A stretch of DNA of 64,000 nt. Origin: Tupaia tana (taxonomy: Eukaryota > Chordata > Mammalia > Scandentia > Tupaiidae). The translations under genes and the position numbers were made by a program. Under the pieces are notes generated by a model. The model had not been told where the DNA came from, did no database searches, and saw only the letters and a list, made by a program, of their open reading frames with translations. Shown in pieces: positions 53,216-64,000 of this stretch (the stretch's first letter is position 1; each line of letters begins with the position of its first letter). The DNA lies in assembly GCA_026018925.1 (NCBI GenBank), contig JAKSZU010000004.1:108807498-108871497 (forward strand), given 5' to 3'.

Positions 53216-53821
53216 AAAGAGATTCTGCCATTTGCCACAACACAAATGAACCTGGAAACCGTTATGGGAAGTAAAATATGCCAGACACAGAAAGAAAAAC
53301 AAAGCATGATCTCATTTATATGTGGAATAATAACAACAAGAAACTTCAGATACACACACAATAAAACAGTTACCCTGGAGTGAGAGAGGAAGGGGAGAGG
53401 TAGGTCAAAGCATACAAAACAGCAAGTGCGCATGAGGATAAAGAAGGCTGGGAAGGCCGCCCACTTTGCAGGTCAGTCTGATACTCTGTCTTAGAGCAGA
53501 GCCTAACGATGCTCCAGGACCTGCCGCCTGGCTACTGGACGGAAATAGAGAGGGTCTGGTTTAGGGCCCGCCGCCGGCTCCAGAAGAGGATGGAGGAGAA
53601 GGAGGAAGGCACCTCTTGCCCTCTTGCTTTGGAGGTGCACGCTCCCCAGGGAGGGGGACCCTCGATTGTAGGACTTGGGAAATCACAGTGCCAAAATGTC
53701 CCAACCTCTACTCCAAACTCTCCCTCCTCGTAGTCTAAACCAGTGGGGCTCTTCCCTAAGCACCTTTTCCCCGTGACTATTTATGTTTCTGTGTGTGTGT
53801 GCTTTCCTTTCTTTGGGGGTG

Positions 53822-54450
<629 letters not shown>

Positions 54451-55095
54451 TCAGGAAGCACACAGCAGCGAGCAGAGAACCAAGGCCTGCTCGCCAGAAC
54501 CAAACCAAGACCGAGTGAATAGCCCTCTCTCGTGTCGCCCCTCTGCTCCGCTCATCCCCGATGACAATATCAGAAAACTCCTGACTTGAGGTTTCGTTTG
54601 CACTCATTTTAAGTGAACATTCTGCCTCCATTCAAAACTCTGGTGTTCATAATAAGGAAAAGCATGCATGCTTGTCACGTGACCCAGGAGGAAAATAACC
54701 TCAACTTCACTAACACGTCCCCATAGCGGGAGCCTACGGTCTGATCCTCTACCTGGACTATAAGCAGAATCCTGGTTATGGCATTTCTGTAGTGCTGCCT
54801 GTGAGGGAGTAAATGGGTTTATGGTCATGATAAAACGAGGCCCAGTCTTCAGGGATGCCAGGAAGGTCTGATAGCTGCTGGTCTTGCTTGAACCAAAATA
54901 GTCTGCGGCATGTGTCACTGTCCTGTGACCTGCCCCAGACATTCAGTGGCAATTACTCCAGGCAGAGAGGTCTAATTTGCAACAGGGGGCCACGAGTTCC
55001 CTCCCACCCAAGCACCCTAAATCAACCACACTACTCTAAGTAAAAGTCTTCTCGTTACTGTACACCAGGCAGCCGTGCTCGACTGATTCGAACTG

Positions 55096-55309
55096 TGGGA
55101 ACGGCACACGGCATGATGCTTATGCCACTGGACTCCCATGTAGTTGATCACAGCTCAAGTCCTGGGCCCGGCAGTTTAAAACTCACACCGGGCACGTGTG
55201 TGCGTGCCCAAAATCCTGAGAGGAGAATGAAGGAGAAGGGACATCCCTCTTGGGGGGTGATTTCTCGCTTTCTGTCTCTCTGTCTCTCTGGCAAGCACAT
55301 GTGCCCTAT

Positions 55310-55344
<35 letters not shown>

Positions 55345-55345
55345 A
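55096..55345 (+). mobile_element. SINE A-long with long A tail
   Basis: Head GGGAACGGCACACGGCATGA, a deletion in the core (AAGGGACATCCC), and about 31 A from 55313. Confidence 0.88.
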
Positions 55346-55381
55346 AAAAAAAAACCTCTCTCTCTCTCTCTCTCTCTATAC

Positions 55382-55441
<60 letters not shown>

Positions 55442-55442
55442 A
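55346..55442. repeat. Compound microsatellite (CT)n(AT)n(GT)n
   Basis: Follows the SINE tail: CT repeats to 55378, TATATA to 55399, GT repeats to about 55430, then GTATGTAT. Confidence 0.92.
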
Positions 55443-55490
55443 TGGAAACAGATCATTCAAAGCAGAAGTATATCCAATTCTCTTTATGTA

Positions 55491-55747
55491 TTTTTTTTTT
55501 TTAATTTTAAAGAGAGAGATTTTTGCTATAGGGCACATATGCTCACTGGAGAGACAAAGAAGGAAAAAAATGAGAAATCACCCCCAGGGTGGGTGGCCAC
55601 ACCACAATCCCTTCTCCTATATTCTCCTCTCAGAATTTTGGACATGCATGCGCACACGCCTGGCGTGAGTTTTAGGCCACTGGGTCCAGGACTTGAACCG
55701 CTGCAGGCCCTGTGGGAGTCATAACCACTACGCCAGCTGCTGGCCCC
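55491..55747 (-). mobile_element. SINE A-long
   Basis: T run, AGAGATTTTTGCTATAGGGC, head end CCAGCTGCTGGCCCC with a loss near GGGAGTCATAACC. Confidence 0.88.
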
Positions 55748-56530
55748 ATCATGTCTAACTCTGGAGTGTAATATGCAATGCCATTTAGCTACAGACCCAA
55801 TATGATGCTCTAATTCTGTTTTGTGTAGGTCGGTATTAAAATGAATTTGAAGTCTGTGAGAACTAGGGAATGTAGGTACATACATGCCGGGAGTTTACAT
55901 TCCAGAAAAAGCCACCCTAGGATGAAATGGTATCTCGCGATAAGAAGCCATTCTGTGCCTAACCCATTGACTAAACCAATCACTGAGCTCACAGCCATGA
56001 TCAACGCGAGAGTTTATGTGGGGCTCAAGGAACCTAACGCTCTCGCTCGTCAGAAACTCAAGGCCAGATCTCACCTGCATGACACAGTCATTCCTGGAGC
56101 TTTTCTGTATGTGCATGGGCCTCCCGGACTTTCAACCAAACCACAGCAGAGAAAACGCCAACCCCTGCTGGGGTGCGGTCAGCATTCGGACATGGCCACA
56201 GCCAAGTCTGCATGAATCGAGAAGGACTTGGAGAGCAAGCCAACCTCAACCACGCAGCTAAGTGTGTTCCAGGCACCCAGCACTTTCGATAGCGTGGCAA
56301 TCTGTGGTGGCTGGGTGCCAGTCAGGAGACGGGAAATACCCGGTCAGCCATCCTGGACAGCTTTAGAAAAGACACTCCCCCACCTCCTTATTGTTCAAAT
56401 CATCGAACCAGAGATTCTAATGTGTTCAAAACTGATGGAGAGGGAGTGAGGGCAAGAAGGATGGAGAGGAAAGGAAGACGTCCGGAAAGAAAGAACTCTG
56501 GCAAGCCTGTGAGGTGGCCGGAAAGTGAGG

Positions 56531-56582
56531 ATGTATTTTTCTGTGCAAAAACGTGTCACGACTTTCCCGACAAGCCAGTAGA
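56531..56582. repeat. Unnamed short repeat, copy 2
   Basis: Partner of 14391-14440. A shorter echo, GGTGTCATAACTTTTCCAAC, is at 57896-57915. Confidence 0.5.
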
Positions 56583-56631
56583 AGATAAATCAGCAGAAAC
56601 GCTTTTGTTTCTGCTTGTAAAAACATGTTAA

Positions 56632-56899
56632 GGGGCCAGCAGGTAGTGTAATGGTTAAGGCACTGGATTCTCACAAGGCTGACTGCAGTTCGAATCCCAG
56701 ACCTGGTGACTTGAAAATCACACTGGGCACGTGTGCATGCATGCCCAAAATCCCAGGAGGAAACGGAGGAGAAAGGATTGCAGTGTGGCCATCCCTCCTG
56801 GGGGGTGATTTCTTATTTCCCCCTCACTGTCTCTCCTCTCTGCTGAGCACACACACACTACGGCCAAAACCTTAAAAAAAAAAAAAAAAAAAAAAAAAA
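56632..56899 (+). mobile_element. SINE A-long
   Basis: Head AGGGGCCAGCAGGTAGTGTA, B box GTTCGAATCC, end ACGGCCAAAACCTT plus about 26 A. Confidence 0.9.
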
Positions 56900-57304
56900 G
56901 CTAACCATCAGGAGTGTTTGAAAGAAATAGGCTAAAACATTGAAGAGTTTATCTTTCTTGACATTTTGATTGTTTACTGTGTTTTTTTTCCCCCGGTTTT
57001 TCCTACTTTGGAACATTATTTTTATAGTTATCTATTCGGGATTTTTTATAATTACACAAAATAATTTTTGAACAATTAAGGAAAACCTAGTTTGAGATTC
57101 TCGACAATCACAACGTCTCCACCCCAACATACACGTGATGGTGTCGTGCCAGAGGGGGCTCTGAACATTTCCGGCAAAGGCAATCCTCAAAAGTAAAATC
57201 GAATTCTAAATTCATCAGACGGCAGGCTGCGGCCCCAGCTGGCCCACCTGACAGGGCAACCTTTTCCCTGGTAGGAGGTGGGAAGGCCGGCGCCCTGCAC
57301 GTAC

Positions 57305-57449
57305 CTGAGGACCGGTCCCCGCAGATGGCACACACGTGCTTCACCAGTGACCCGGGGCTGGTGGAGGGGTAGTTCATGCTTCCAATCCCGGGCAGCCCTG
57401 GTAAGGGCTTGACGTCCTCTGAGCTGCTGACGCTGCTGACGACATTTAG
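57305..57449 (-). CDS. RXRG: RXRG exon: end of N-terminal domain and first half of zinc finger 1
   Basis: 145 bases in phase 0, reading [18 protein letters not shown] and on to CAICGDRSS. It covers the end of the A/B region, with the [15 protein letters not shown] stretch typical of RXRs, and the first two zinc-binding cysteines (C-A-I-C) of the DNA-binding domain. The acceptor is CTTGCAG and the donor is GTACG. The last base begins a glycine codon completed in the next exon. If 99 residues precede it, the first zinc cysteine is residue 139, matching the human numbering I recall. Relative to human I note V for I in EDVK and HVC, and S for N in GIGSM, from memory. Confidence 0.95.
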
Positions 57450-57710
57450 CTGCAAGAGAGAAGAGGATATGCAGCCCAGAGCCGGGGCACAGTCCCTGCG
57501 GCCTGGCGCGGTGAGGACAGCGGCCTCGAGAACAAACAGACTCTGCTTCTCTTTCTTTTCTCCTCGCTCTTTCTTTTTAGTTGTCATTTCTGACTCACAT
57601 ATAGTCATGGCACATCTTGTGGAGTGCAGTATGGCTAAAGTACAGGTACAATGTGTAATAATCAAATCAAAAATCTAAACATATTTTGCACAGAAAACAT
57701 GTGCCACGAG

Positions 57711-57801
57711 GAACCGGCAGGTGGCGTGGTGGTGAAGGCGCTGGATGCTCCCACACGGCCAGCCAGGGTTCCAGTCCCAGACCTGGTGGCTTGCTTTCTC
57801 A

Positions 57802-57842
<41 letters not shown>

Positions 57843-57892
57843 AACTGGAAAATAATAATAATAAAAAAAGCTAAATAAAGTAATTCTTTAAA
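57711..57892 (+). mobile_element. SINE A-short with (CT)n
   Basis: Head GGAACCGGCAGGTGGCGTGG, (CT)n 57806-57837, AAATAATAATAATAAAAAA end. Confidence 0.9.
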
Positions 57893-58007
57893 AAAGGTGT
57901 CATAACTTTTCCAACATTCCAATATTTAACATTACATTATGTTGCGCCCATTTGAGATTCATTCTACTGGTTTGGTTTGGTTTTTCTTCCATTTATTTAT
58001 TTATTTA

Positions 58008-58100
58008 CTGTGATTTTCAAGCCACTGGGTCTGGGACTCGAACCATGGCTAGACATGTGAGAGTCTGAAGCTTTCAACCACCATGCCACCTGCTGAACCC
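58008..58100 (-). mobile_element. SINE A, head half only
   Basis: GTGATTTTCAAGCCACTGGG, GGACTCGAACCATGG, CCACCTGCTGAACCC. Confidence 0.8.
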
Positions 58101-58131
58101 TCTACTAGCTCTTTTAAAAGCATATATTGAG

Positions 58132-58350
58132 GGGCCAACAGGTGGCATAATGGTTAAGGTGCTGGACACCCACGTGGCTGGCTACGGTTCAAGTCCCAGA
58201 CCTGGTGGCTCGCTTCCTCACTTTCTCTCTCTGCCTCCCTTTGGTGAGTGTGTGTACTCTGTAGCAAATTAATAATAATTATAACAATAATAAATCATCT
58301 TTTTAAAAAACAATAATAATAAATAAAATGAAATAAATCATTTCTTTTGA
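58132..58350 (+). mobile_element. SINE A-short
   Basis: Head AGGGGCCAACAGGTGGCATA, CT tract, AATAATAATAAATAAAATGA end. Confidence 0.88.
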
Positions 58351-58586
58351 AAAAGCAAACAGTGGATTATCAATGACGATTTTACTCAATGGTGGTACAC
58401 TTTCACAGGAGGTGGTACATTTCAGGAGGTGCTCTCTAAGCACAGGGTACCTGAAACTGCCTTCTGTGATGTGAATCTAAAGGCAACCAGCACGTGACAC
58501 GAGAGGAACAAAATCATTCCTAGAAAAGCCAAAACCTGAGCCTGAAACTACAACACATCTCCATGAGAGCTTCTCTACGTCCATGA

Positions 58587-58733
58587 CGGTCTCCAGAAAG
58601 TTCCTGGAAAATGCAGATCACGAAAAAACTATGCGTGGATTTAAAAAAACAAACAAACAAACAAAAACCCAAACTTTTACACTGGAATAGGCTCATACTT
58701 GAATTCCATTTCCCCACAAGCTCTCTGCAGCCC
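58587..58733. mobile_element. Palindromic DNA-transposon remnant, copy 2
   Basis: GGTCTCCAGAAAGTTCCTGG then AAAATGCA and ACTATGCGTGGATTT. Right half TTTTACACTGGAATAGGCTC to CATTTCCCCACAAGC. An AAAC repeat lies in the middle. Confidence 0.55.
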
Positions 58734-58926
58734 ACTTGTGCCCCTCGTCCCCGGTGGCTCACGGAAGCTGGGCTCCTTGCTGACGGCCTACCTCCTGGAT
58801 GTCAGCCGAGCGTCCCACACTGCTTCTTTCGGGGACCGCCTGCCCACTCAGCGCTGCTCCAAGGGGAGCCACGGCCCTCGAGGCAGAAGCCTTACTCCAA
58901 GAAGGCCAAGCAAAAAATGCAAATCT

Positions 58927-59092
58927 GGGGCCAGAAGGTGGCATGCTGGTTAAGGCGCTGGACTCCCACATGGCCAACTGCGGTTCAAGGCCCAAAACTG
59001 GTGGCTTGTTTTCTCACTTTCTCTCTCTCTCTGGCTCCCAAATTAAATAATAATAATAATAATGAGGTTAAATAAAAATCATTCTTTTTAAA
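58927..59092 (+). mobile_element. SINE A-short
   Basis: Head GGGGCCAGAAGGTGGCATGC, CT tract, (AAT)n at 59045-59061. Confidence 0.9.
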
Positions 59093-60307
59093 ATGCCAGT
59101 CTATTCACTCATCAACCAACCTACCTTCTCCTAGAGCTCAGCAGGCCAGGCACTCTCCTCTGGGGTGCAAGGTTGTATAAAAAGGCTGACCCAGATCAGC
59201 TACACAGCAGAACGGAAGAGGAGGAACCACGTGGTGCTCCCCGCTCAGGAGCTCACTGAGGCGCTAACCCAGAGGCCCAGGTCACTGCAGTCGCACCAAA
59301 CACCGGGTAGAAAGCCCCAGAGTGTGGCTGTCGTTGGTGTTCTCTAAATTACTTTCCAAGTCTAAGTATTTCTTCCATCAAAGAGACAATCACCCTAAGA
59401 GAGTCTCCATGCCACACTCCGCCCCCAGCTCAGCCAGCCAGGATCGTGGGAGACTGACAACACAAGCCCAGAAGCTTCCCCCATGGGTCCAGCACTGCAG
59501 TGTGGCCTCACCGCAGGGCCACCCGCTGGTCCCTCCGGAGCAGGTTTTGAACTTGTTTGTAACTAATGGACGATCTTCTCATGAAACTACGAAACCCTTC
59601 CCAGGGCCTGCCAGGGGACCAGGCAGCTTTGAGTGGCAGAATACATGAACTGTGCCCGCGCCTTGTGAGTGCGCCTTAACCACCCCCTCCACAGCCAGCG
59701 CTCCTGTGGCCACTCCTAGAAGAGGCTGCTAAGGGCTTTGTATCCACCACAGAAAACAAGCGGAAAACGTAAGAGCCAGGCGTTCAGTCAGCAATGTTTC
59801 CCAGTACCCACGGGCATAGAGCAGCATTCTAGAACATTCACTCTAGGAAAAGAGACGTGAAACCTGGAGGTGTGCCTTTCATCCCTTCAAAAATGCACAG
59901 TGGCCTTGCAGCGTGAGCCGTGCACAGTAACGAAGGCGCCAATGGCAGCTCCTGCTGGCATGAAGGTGGCGTAGAGCATGGCTGACTTCCAGGCCCAGGA
60001 GAGGCCCTGGACAGCGCCTGGGCCTGATGGGGAGGCTGACCTTGTGGTCGGCCTGCATTTTACGCCGTGTTGCCTAGCTGAAGCGACTGCAGTTCTCAGA
60101 CTGAACCCAGGTGAGATTTTCTCCTCTTCTCAAAGCTTTTGGGACGGGACACTCAATAAAACATCAGCTCCAGCAGGGCCGAGCTGGGCTCCTTCTAACT
60201 CACTAGCATTGAGCAGTGGAGGTGCACACAGGCTCTAGATTAAATGCTGTGATACAAGAAAGAAACGACACACAGCCTTCAGTACCTGCTTTAAAATCAA
60301 AGTCGCT

Positions 60308-60535
60308 GGGGGGCCAGCAGTGGCATAGTGGTTGTGGGCTGGTCTCCCACATGGCCAAGCGTGTTCAAGTCCTGGACCCAGTGGTATGAAATTCACACCA
60401 GGTGGGTATGCATGCATGTCTAAAATCCCGAGAGGAGAGTGGAGGAGGAGGGGATTAGAGTGTGGTCATCCCCTGGAGGGATGATTTCTCACTTTCTTTC
60501 TGTCTCTATGTCTACTGTGAGCACACTCACCCTAT

Positions 60536-60569
<34 letters not shown>

Positions 60570-60580
60570 CTCTTAAAAAA
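60308..60580 (+). mobile_element. SINE A-long with 29-A run
   Basis: The A run (60539-60567) sits inside CTATAGCAAAA before TTCTCTT. A degenerate target copy CAGTCACTAGG follows. Confidence 0.88.
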
Positions 60581-60593
60581 ACAGTCACTAGGA

Positions 60594-60780
60594 TTTTTTT
60601 TTAAATTATTGATGATGATGATGATTTAATTAGCTATAGGGCACATCTTCTCACCAGAGAGAGAGAGGGAAAGTGAGAAATTAAGCTAGGACTCAAGTCC
60701 AGGACTCAAGTCCAGGACTCAAACTGTGGTCAGCCAAGTGAGAGTCCAGCACCTTAACCATCATGCTGCCAGCTGACCCC
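60594..60780 (-). mobile_element. SINE A-short with internal triplication
   Basis: AGTCCAGGACTCA is present three times at 60694-60722 beside the B box. Target AGTCACTAGGA on both sides. Tail-to-tail with the copy at 60308. Confidence 0.86.
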
Positions 60781-60840
60781 AAAAGTCACTAGGAATTCTT
60801 AAAAATTAATTTACATAATGAATGAAAATACACACAAGAG

Positions 60841-60982
60841 GGGGTATTCTAAAAGTTCATAGAAAATGAGTGTTATGAAATGAAGCATTGGGGCCAGCAG
60901 ATGGCATAATGGTTACGTGGCTGGACTCCCACGTACTTGACCACGGTTCGAGTCCCTGACCTGGTGGCTTAAAACTCATGCT

Positions 60983-61025
<43 letters not shown>

Positions 61026-61265
61026 TGCCCAAAATCCTGAGAGGAGAATGGAGGAGAAGGGATTGTGGCGTGGCCATCCTTGGGGGGGGGGGGTTATTTC
61101 TCACTTTGTATCTCTCTGTGTCTGTCTCTCCGGCAAGCACACACACCCTATAGCAAAAATCCCTCCCTCTAAAAGAAAAATGAAGCACGAATTTCAATTT
61201 TTTTCTTTTACACCAAAATAAACTGGTACTTTAACTCCATCTTCCATGAACATTCTAAAATCCCT
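60841..61265. mobile_element. Palindromic DNA-transposon remnant, copy 3, split by a SINE
   Basis: Left GGGGTATTCTAAAAGTTCAT (60841) and right CTTCCATGAACATTCTAAAA (to about 61265) are inverted ends. The SINE lies between, with ATGAAGCA on both sides. Confidence 0.65.
60890..61179 (+). mobile_element. SINE A-long with (GT)n in the MITE
   Basis: B box GGTTCGAGTCC intact. (GT)n at 60984-61021 at the same internal site as other copies. G run 61083-61093. Confidence 0.92.
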
Positions 61266-61369
61266 CTGAGGGTGACGGGCGACCCTCCCAGCCCCTGTCG
61301 TTAAGACAGTTGGCACAGCCATCCGGTTTCTTGTTCGGTTTTGGTGCAGTGTTATGGCTCTCATTCCAG

Positions 61370-61830
61370 ACGTTATACCATACCTGGGAGCTTTGAAAAA
61401 GCAGATGCAGGGGGCCAGCAGTTAGCGTAATGGCTATGTCGCTGGACTCCCACGTAGTCGACCATGGTTCAAGTCCCAGACCCAGTGGCTTAAACTCACG
61501 CCAGGCGCATGTGCATGCATGTCCAAGATCCCAAGAGGAGAATGGAGGAGAAGGGACTGCGGCATGGCCATCCCTCCTAGGGGGTGATTTCTCGCTTTCT
61601 GTCTGTCTGTCTTGTCTCTCTCTGTCTTTCTGGCGAGCGCACGCGCCCTATAGCAAAAACCTCTCCAAAAAAAAAGAAAAACCAGATGCAAAAAGAATAA
61701 ATAAATAAAAGCAGATGCCTAGGACCCCTGTGGATCTCTGACTTAGCGGGCCGAGGTCGGGCCTATGGGCTGGCATTCCCTCACGTTCAGCAGCTGATGC
61801 TGATACACAGCCAGGGCTGAGACTCGCTGG
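61370..61830 (+). mobile_element. MER5-like DNA transposon, split by a SINE
   Basis: CCTGGGAGCTTTGAAAAAGC before, and GCAGATGCCTAGGACCCCTG, AGCAGCTGATGCTGATACAC after, as in MER5A. Confidence 0.6.
61411..61680 (+). mobile_element. SINE A-long, young, in MER5-like element
   Basis: Head GGGGCCAGCAGTTAGCGTAA. AGCAGATGCA / ACCAGATGCA flank it. Confidence 0.94.
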
Positions 61831-62129
61831 TGTAGCATGATTGCTGTCAGCGCGAATTCAGACAACAAATTTCCTAAGTGCCTCAAGGAAAAGAGATTAG
61901 CACCTGGATCTGCCCCATGAAATAGATGCTTTTAGGTCAGATGACCCCAGAGGGAGTCCTCCAACTGGCCCTGGGCCTGTCCCAATTTCTGACCTGGACA
62001 AGAGCGGTCACAGGAATAGGGAGGCTCTACCATCCCTTGGATCTCCAAAGGCCCACCCTCCTCCTGCCCTGCTGTCCCGAACCCAGCGAGGCCGCTCCCC
62101 TGCTCCAGCCTGCGGCCAGCACGCTCTTC

Positions 62130-62250
62130 CTGCCACGAATATGAGCAGCTTCCTCGCTGCGTATTCATTTCGTTATCCCCACAACGACCCAGGAGGTCTT
62201 CCTGCTTTTTAGATGGGAACATCGAGCCTTAAAGTGAGTGATCCCCTTCT
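62130..62250 (-). mobile_element. Possible MIR element
   Basis: GTTATCCCCACAACGACCCA then TTTTTAGATGGGAACATCGA resembles reverse MIR. Confidence 0.5.
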
Positions 62251-62329
62251 CCACTCAGGAACACTACAGAGGCTGGCTCCATGCCGCGGGAATACACAGC
62301 CCAAGAGAAGCTGGATCCCACGTGGTGCC

Positions 62330-62520
62330 CGTGATCTGAATCCCTGGCCCGGTCAGCCTGAAATACACCAGGCATGTGCACAAGGGCCCACGATCTGGTG
62401 AGCTGGGGGACTGAAGGGGTCACTGCGCGGCCAGACCAGGGGAGGGTGCTCCTCTCTCTCTCTCTCACGTGGGCATGCACACACTCTGTCATCAATAAAG
62501 AAAAAGAAATACTAGGAAGA
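62330..62520 (+). mobile_element. SINE family C, copy 2
   Basis: CCAGGCATGTGCACAAGG, ATCTGGTGAGCTGGGGGACT, then a CTCTCTCTCACGTGGGCATG end and AATAAAGAAAAAG. Same order as copy 1 at 26585-26810 in reverse. Confidence 0.55.
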
Positions 62521-62594
62521 TTTTTTAAAAAGAAAACAATGATCAGGTACTGCTGCAACGAACTAGCCGTTAATGAGAGTAAAAGTCAGTTTGG

Positions 62595-62870
62595 AGGGAG
62601 CCAGCAAGGGCTGTGGTGGTTAAGGCGCTGGACCTCTACATGGCTGACTGCAGTTCGAGCGCCGGACCTGACAGCTTGAAAATCACTTCAGGCAAGTCTG
62701 TATGCGTGACCAAAAGCCCCAAAGAAGGGACTGCAGCACGGCCATCCCTCTTGGGTGTGACTTCTCATTTTCCTTCTCTCTATTTCTCTCTGGCAGCACA
62801 CATGCTCTGTGGCAGAAAAAAAAAAAAAAAAGAAAGAAAGAAAGAACAACAACAACAACAGCAAAAATGA
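62595..62870 (+). mobile_element. SINE A-long
   Basis: Head GGAGCCAGCAAGGGCTGTGG, core shortened, A run then GAAA and CAA repeats. Confidence 0.86.
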
Positions 62871-62938
62871 CATGTTACTGAAAACAGGAAAGACGTCCTG
62901 AAGGAGATGGCTTTTGAGCTGGGACTTGACAACCTTCA

Positions 62939-63100
62939 AAAATGGTTAACGGTGCTGGACTCCCACATGGTCGACAGCGGTTTAAGTCCCGGACCTGGCA
63001 GCTTGCTTTCTCACTTTCTCTCGCACACACACTTTCTTTCTCACTCTGTCCCTCTCTGGTCAAATTTAAATAAATAAATAAAGTTAAATAAAATAATTCT
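62939..63100 (+). mobile_element. SINE A-short (host of a younger SINE)
   Basis: 5' truncated, CT-rich, AAATAAATAAATAAAGTTAA end. Its tail resumes at 63364. Confidence 0.88.
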
Positions 63101-63363
63101 TTTTTTTTTTTTTGAGAGGTTTTTGCTATAGGGTGCGTGCGCTCGCCAGACATACAGAGACAGAGAGACAGAAAACGACAAATCACCCCCCCAGGGGGGA
63201 TGGCCACGCCGCAATCCCTTCTCCTCCATTCTCCTCTCAGGATCTTGGGCACGCACGCACACGCGCCCAGCGTGAGTTTTAAGCCACCGGGTCTGGGACG
63301 CGAACCGTGGTCGACTACGTGGGAGTCCAGCGACAAAGCCATTACGCTAACTGCTGGTCCCCT
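63101..63363 (-). mobile_element. SINE A-long, young, inside an A-short tail
   Basis: Exact 14-base duplication AATAAAATAATTCT at 63087-63100 and 63364-63377. Confidence 0.96.
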
Positions 63364-63679
63364 AATAAAATAATTCTTAAAAAATAAAAAATAAAAACAG
63401 AGAGTGGGATTTGGATGGGCCCGTGACGGGCAGAAGGCGCGGAGAGGGAAGCCGAGGGGTGTGGAGTGAATGTGCCCAGGTGGGGGCGGGAGCTGTGGGC
63501 AGCACCAGCGCCCAGAGGCCGCTGAGCCTGGCTGGGAGAACAGCTTGTCTGAGAGGCAATCCGGAGCCACCCGCGGCCACAGCAGAGTGACGCCCTGCCA
63601 CTCCGCCTCAGTGAAGTAGTCGGGCAGCAGCCTGAGGAGAGATCCAGGTGAGTGCACCTGCCCAGGTACCAGGTGGGCA

Positions 63680-63770
63680 CCTTGCCGGGTCTAACTGGTT
63701 GGAGCTAGAACCCAGGGCTCCTGGCTCCCAGTCCATGGCCCTGCAGCACGCTGTCTGCCTCAGGCGGCAG
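63680..63770 (-). mobile_element. Possible MIR element
   Basis: GAACCCAGGGCTCCTGGCTC then CCAGTCCATGGCCCTGCAGC fits the reverse MIR end. Confidence 0.5.
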
Positions 63771-64000
63771 GAGAGCTCAGTCTTCCCCTGCCCTGGCAGC
63801 TTACAGCCGCGCCTGTTTGGCCAGGAGCCCCTGGAGGAGCAGACTGGTTTGGGGGAGCCCTCTCCCTGGGCTGAGCCAGCCGCCCCTCTTCTACACACCT
63901 CCTCTGCGGGAGTCCAGATGGCAGAGGGAGGCGCAGCTGGACAGGAGGCCCGATGCTCTCAGTCCCTCTCTCTAGCGGGCTCGGGGTTTGGGTGGACTCA

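Larger units (their letters stand above)
51395..53440 (+). mobile_element. L1 LINE 3' end (ORF2 end and 3' UTR), cut by SINEs
   Basis: Pieces 51395-51861, 52302-52511, 52794-52945 and 53216-53440. Landmarks are ACTCCTAGAAGAGAACATAG, ACATTTCTCCAAAGAAGAA, TGGTGGGAATGTAGACTGGT, GATGGATGAATGGA, AATATTATTCAGCC and GATCTCATTTATATGTGGAA, the standard order at the 3' end of old L1 elements. Many stops and indels; not coding. Confidence 0.85.
57450..64000 (-). other. RXRG: RXRG upstream intron (partial)
   Basis: No frame matches the RXR gamma N-terminal domain here, so the preceding coding exon is further upstream. 59093-60307, 61831-62130 and 63401-64000 show no named repeat beyond weak MIR/L2-class traces. 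TATAAAAAGG at 59173-59182 is an isolated TATA-like word with no other promoter evidence. Confidence 0.75.

Noticed and set aside
59173-59182. TATA-like TATAAAAAGG as a promoter
   Set aside because: A single word without CpG island, initiator or exon; it lies in sequence resembling an old repeat.
62875-63657. Minus-strand frame of 260 codons
   Set aside because: Most of it is the translation of a SINE and its tail.
57450-64000. Search for the RXRG N-terminal coding exon
   Set aside because: No minus-strand frame resembles the A/B domain, and no exon with matching phase 0 was found.

Overview
This is a mammalian nuclear-genome window. Sparse coding exons with consensus splice sites sit in long stretches of interspersed repeats, microsatellites and unique non-coding DNA. 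The only gene I can support is RXRG (retinoid X receptor gamma), on the minus strand. Eight coding exons are present (57449 down to 35069). They encode 364 residues in one uninterrupted frame with matching splice phases, from the end of the N-terminal domain through both zinc fingers, the hinge and the whole ligand-binding domain to the stop codon. About 99 N-terminal residues and the promoter are not in the window and should lie beyond position 64000. The transcript ends near 34.8-34.95 kb, where two minus-strand AATAAA signals follow the stop.

Layout: 1-34.7 kb is intergenic DNA 3' of RXRG, with no exon I can recognise. 34.8-57.4 kb holds RXRG exons and introns. 57.45-64 kb is the large intron upstream of the first exon seen here.

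About 75 copies of tRNA-derived SINEs dominate the window, roughly a quarter of the bases. Family A has a tRNA-like head with an A-box-like start and a good B box (GGTTCGAGTCC). A-long copies (about 230-290 bp) have a G/C-rich body, a CT tract, the motif CCCTATAGCAAAAA and an A tail. A-short copies (about 160-200 bp) go from the head straight to a CT tract and end in AATAAAATTAAATAAA-like DNA. Family B ends in GGAAGAAATGAATAAATAAA-like DNA. Family C has two copies with an A-like head and a different body. Older layers include MIR, L2, MER5-like, MLT1-like LTR, an L1 3' end and a palindromic DNA-transposon family. One fragment resembles a 7SL-derived (Alu/B1-like) monomer.

Organism: a placental mammal. 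There are no dimeric Alu, rodent B2, lagomorph C, carnivore CAN, horse ERE or ruminant SINEs. The 7SL-like fragment hints at Euarchontoglires, and the abundant tRNA-derived SINE would fit the CYN elements of colugos (Dermoptera). That assignment is an inference from memory and is not proven here. I found no undescribed gene system. The interest lies in SINE biology, RXRG substitutions and a few repeat or CpG-rich segments.
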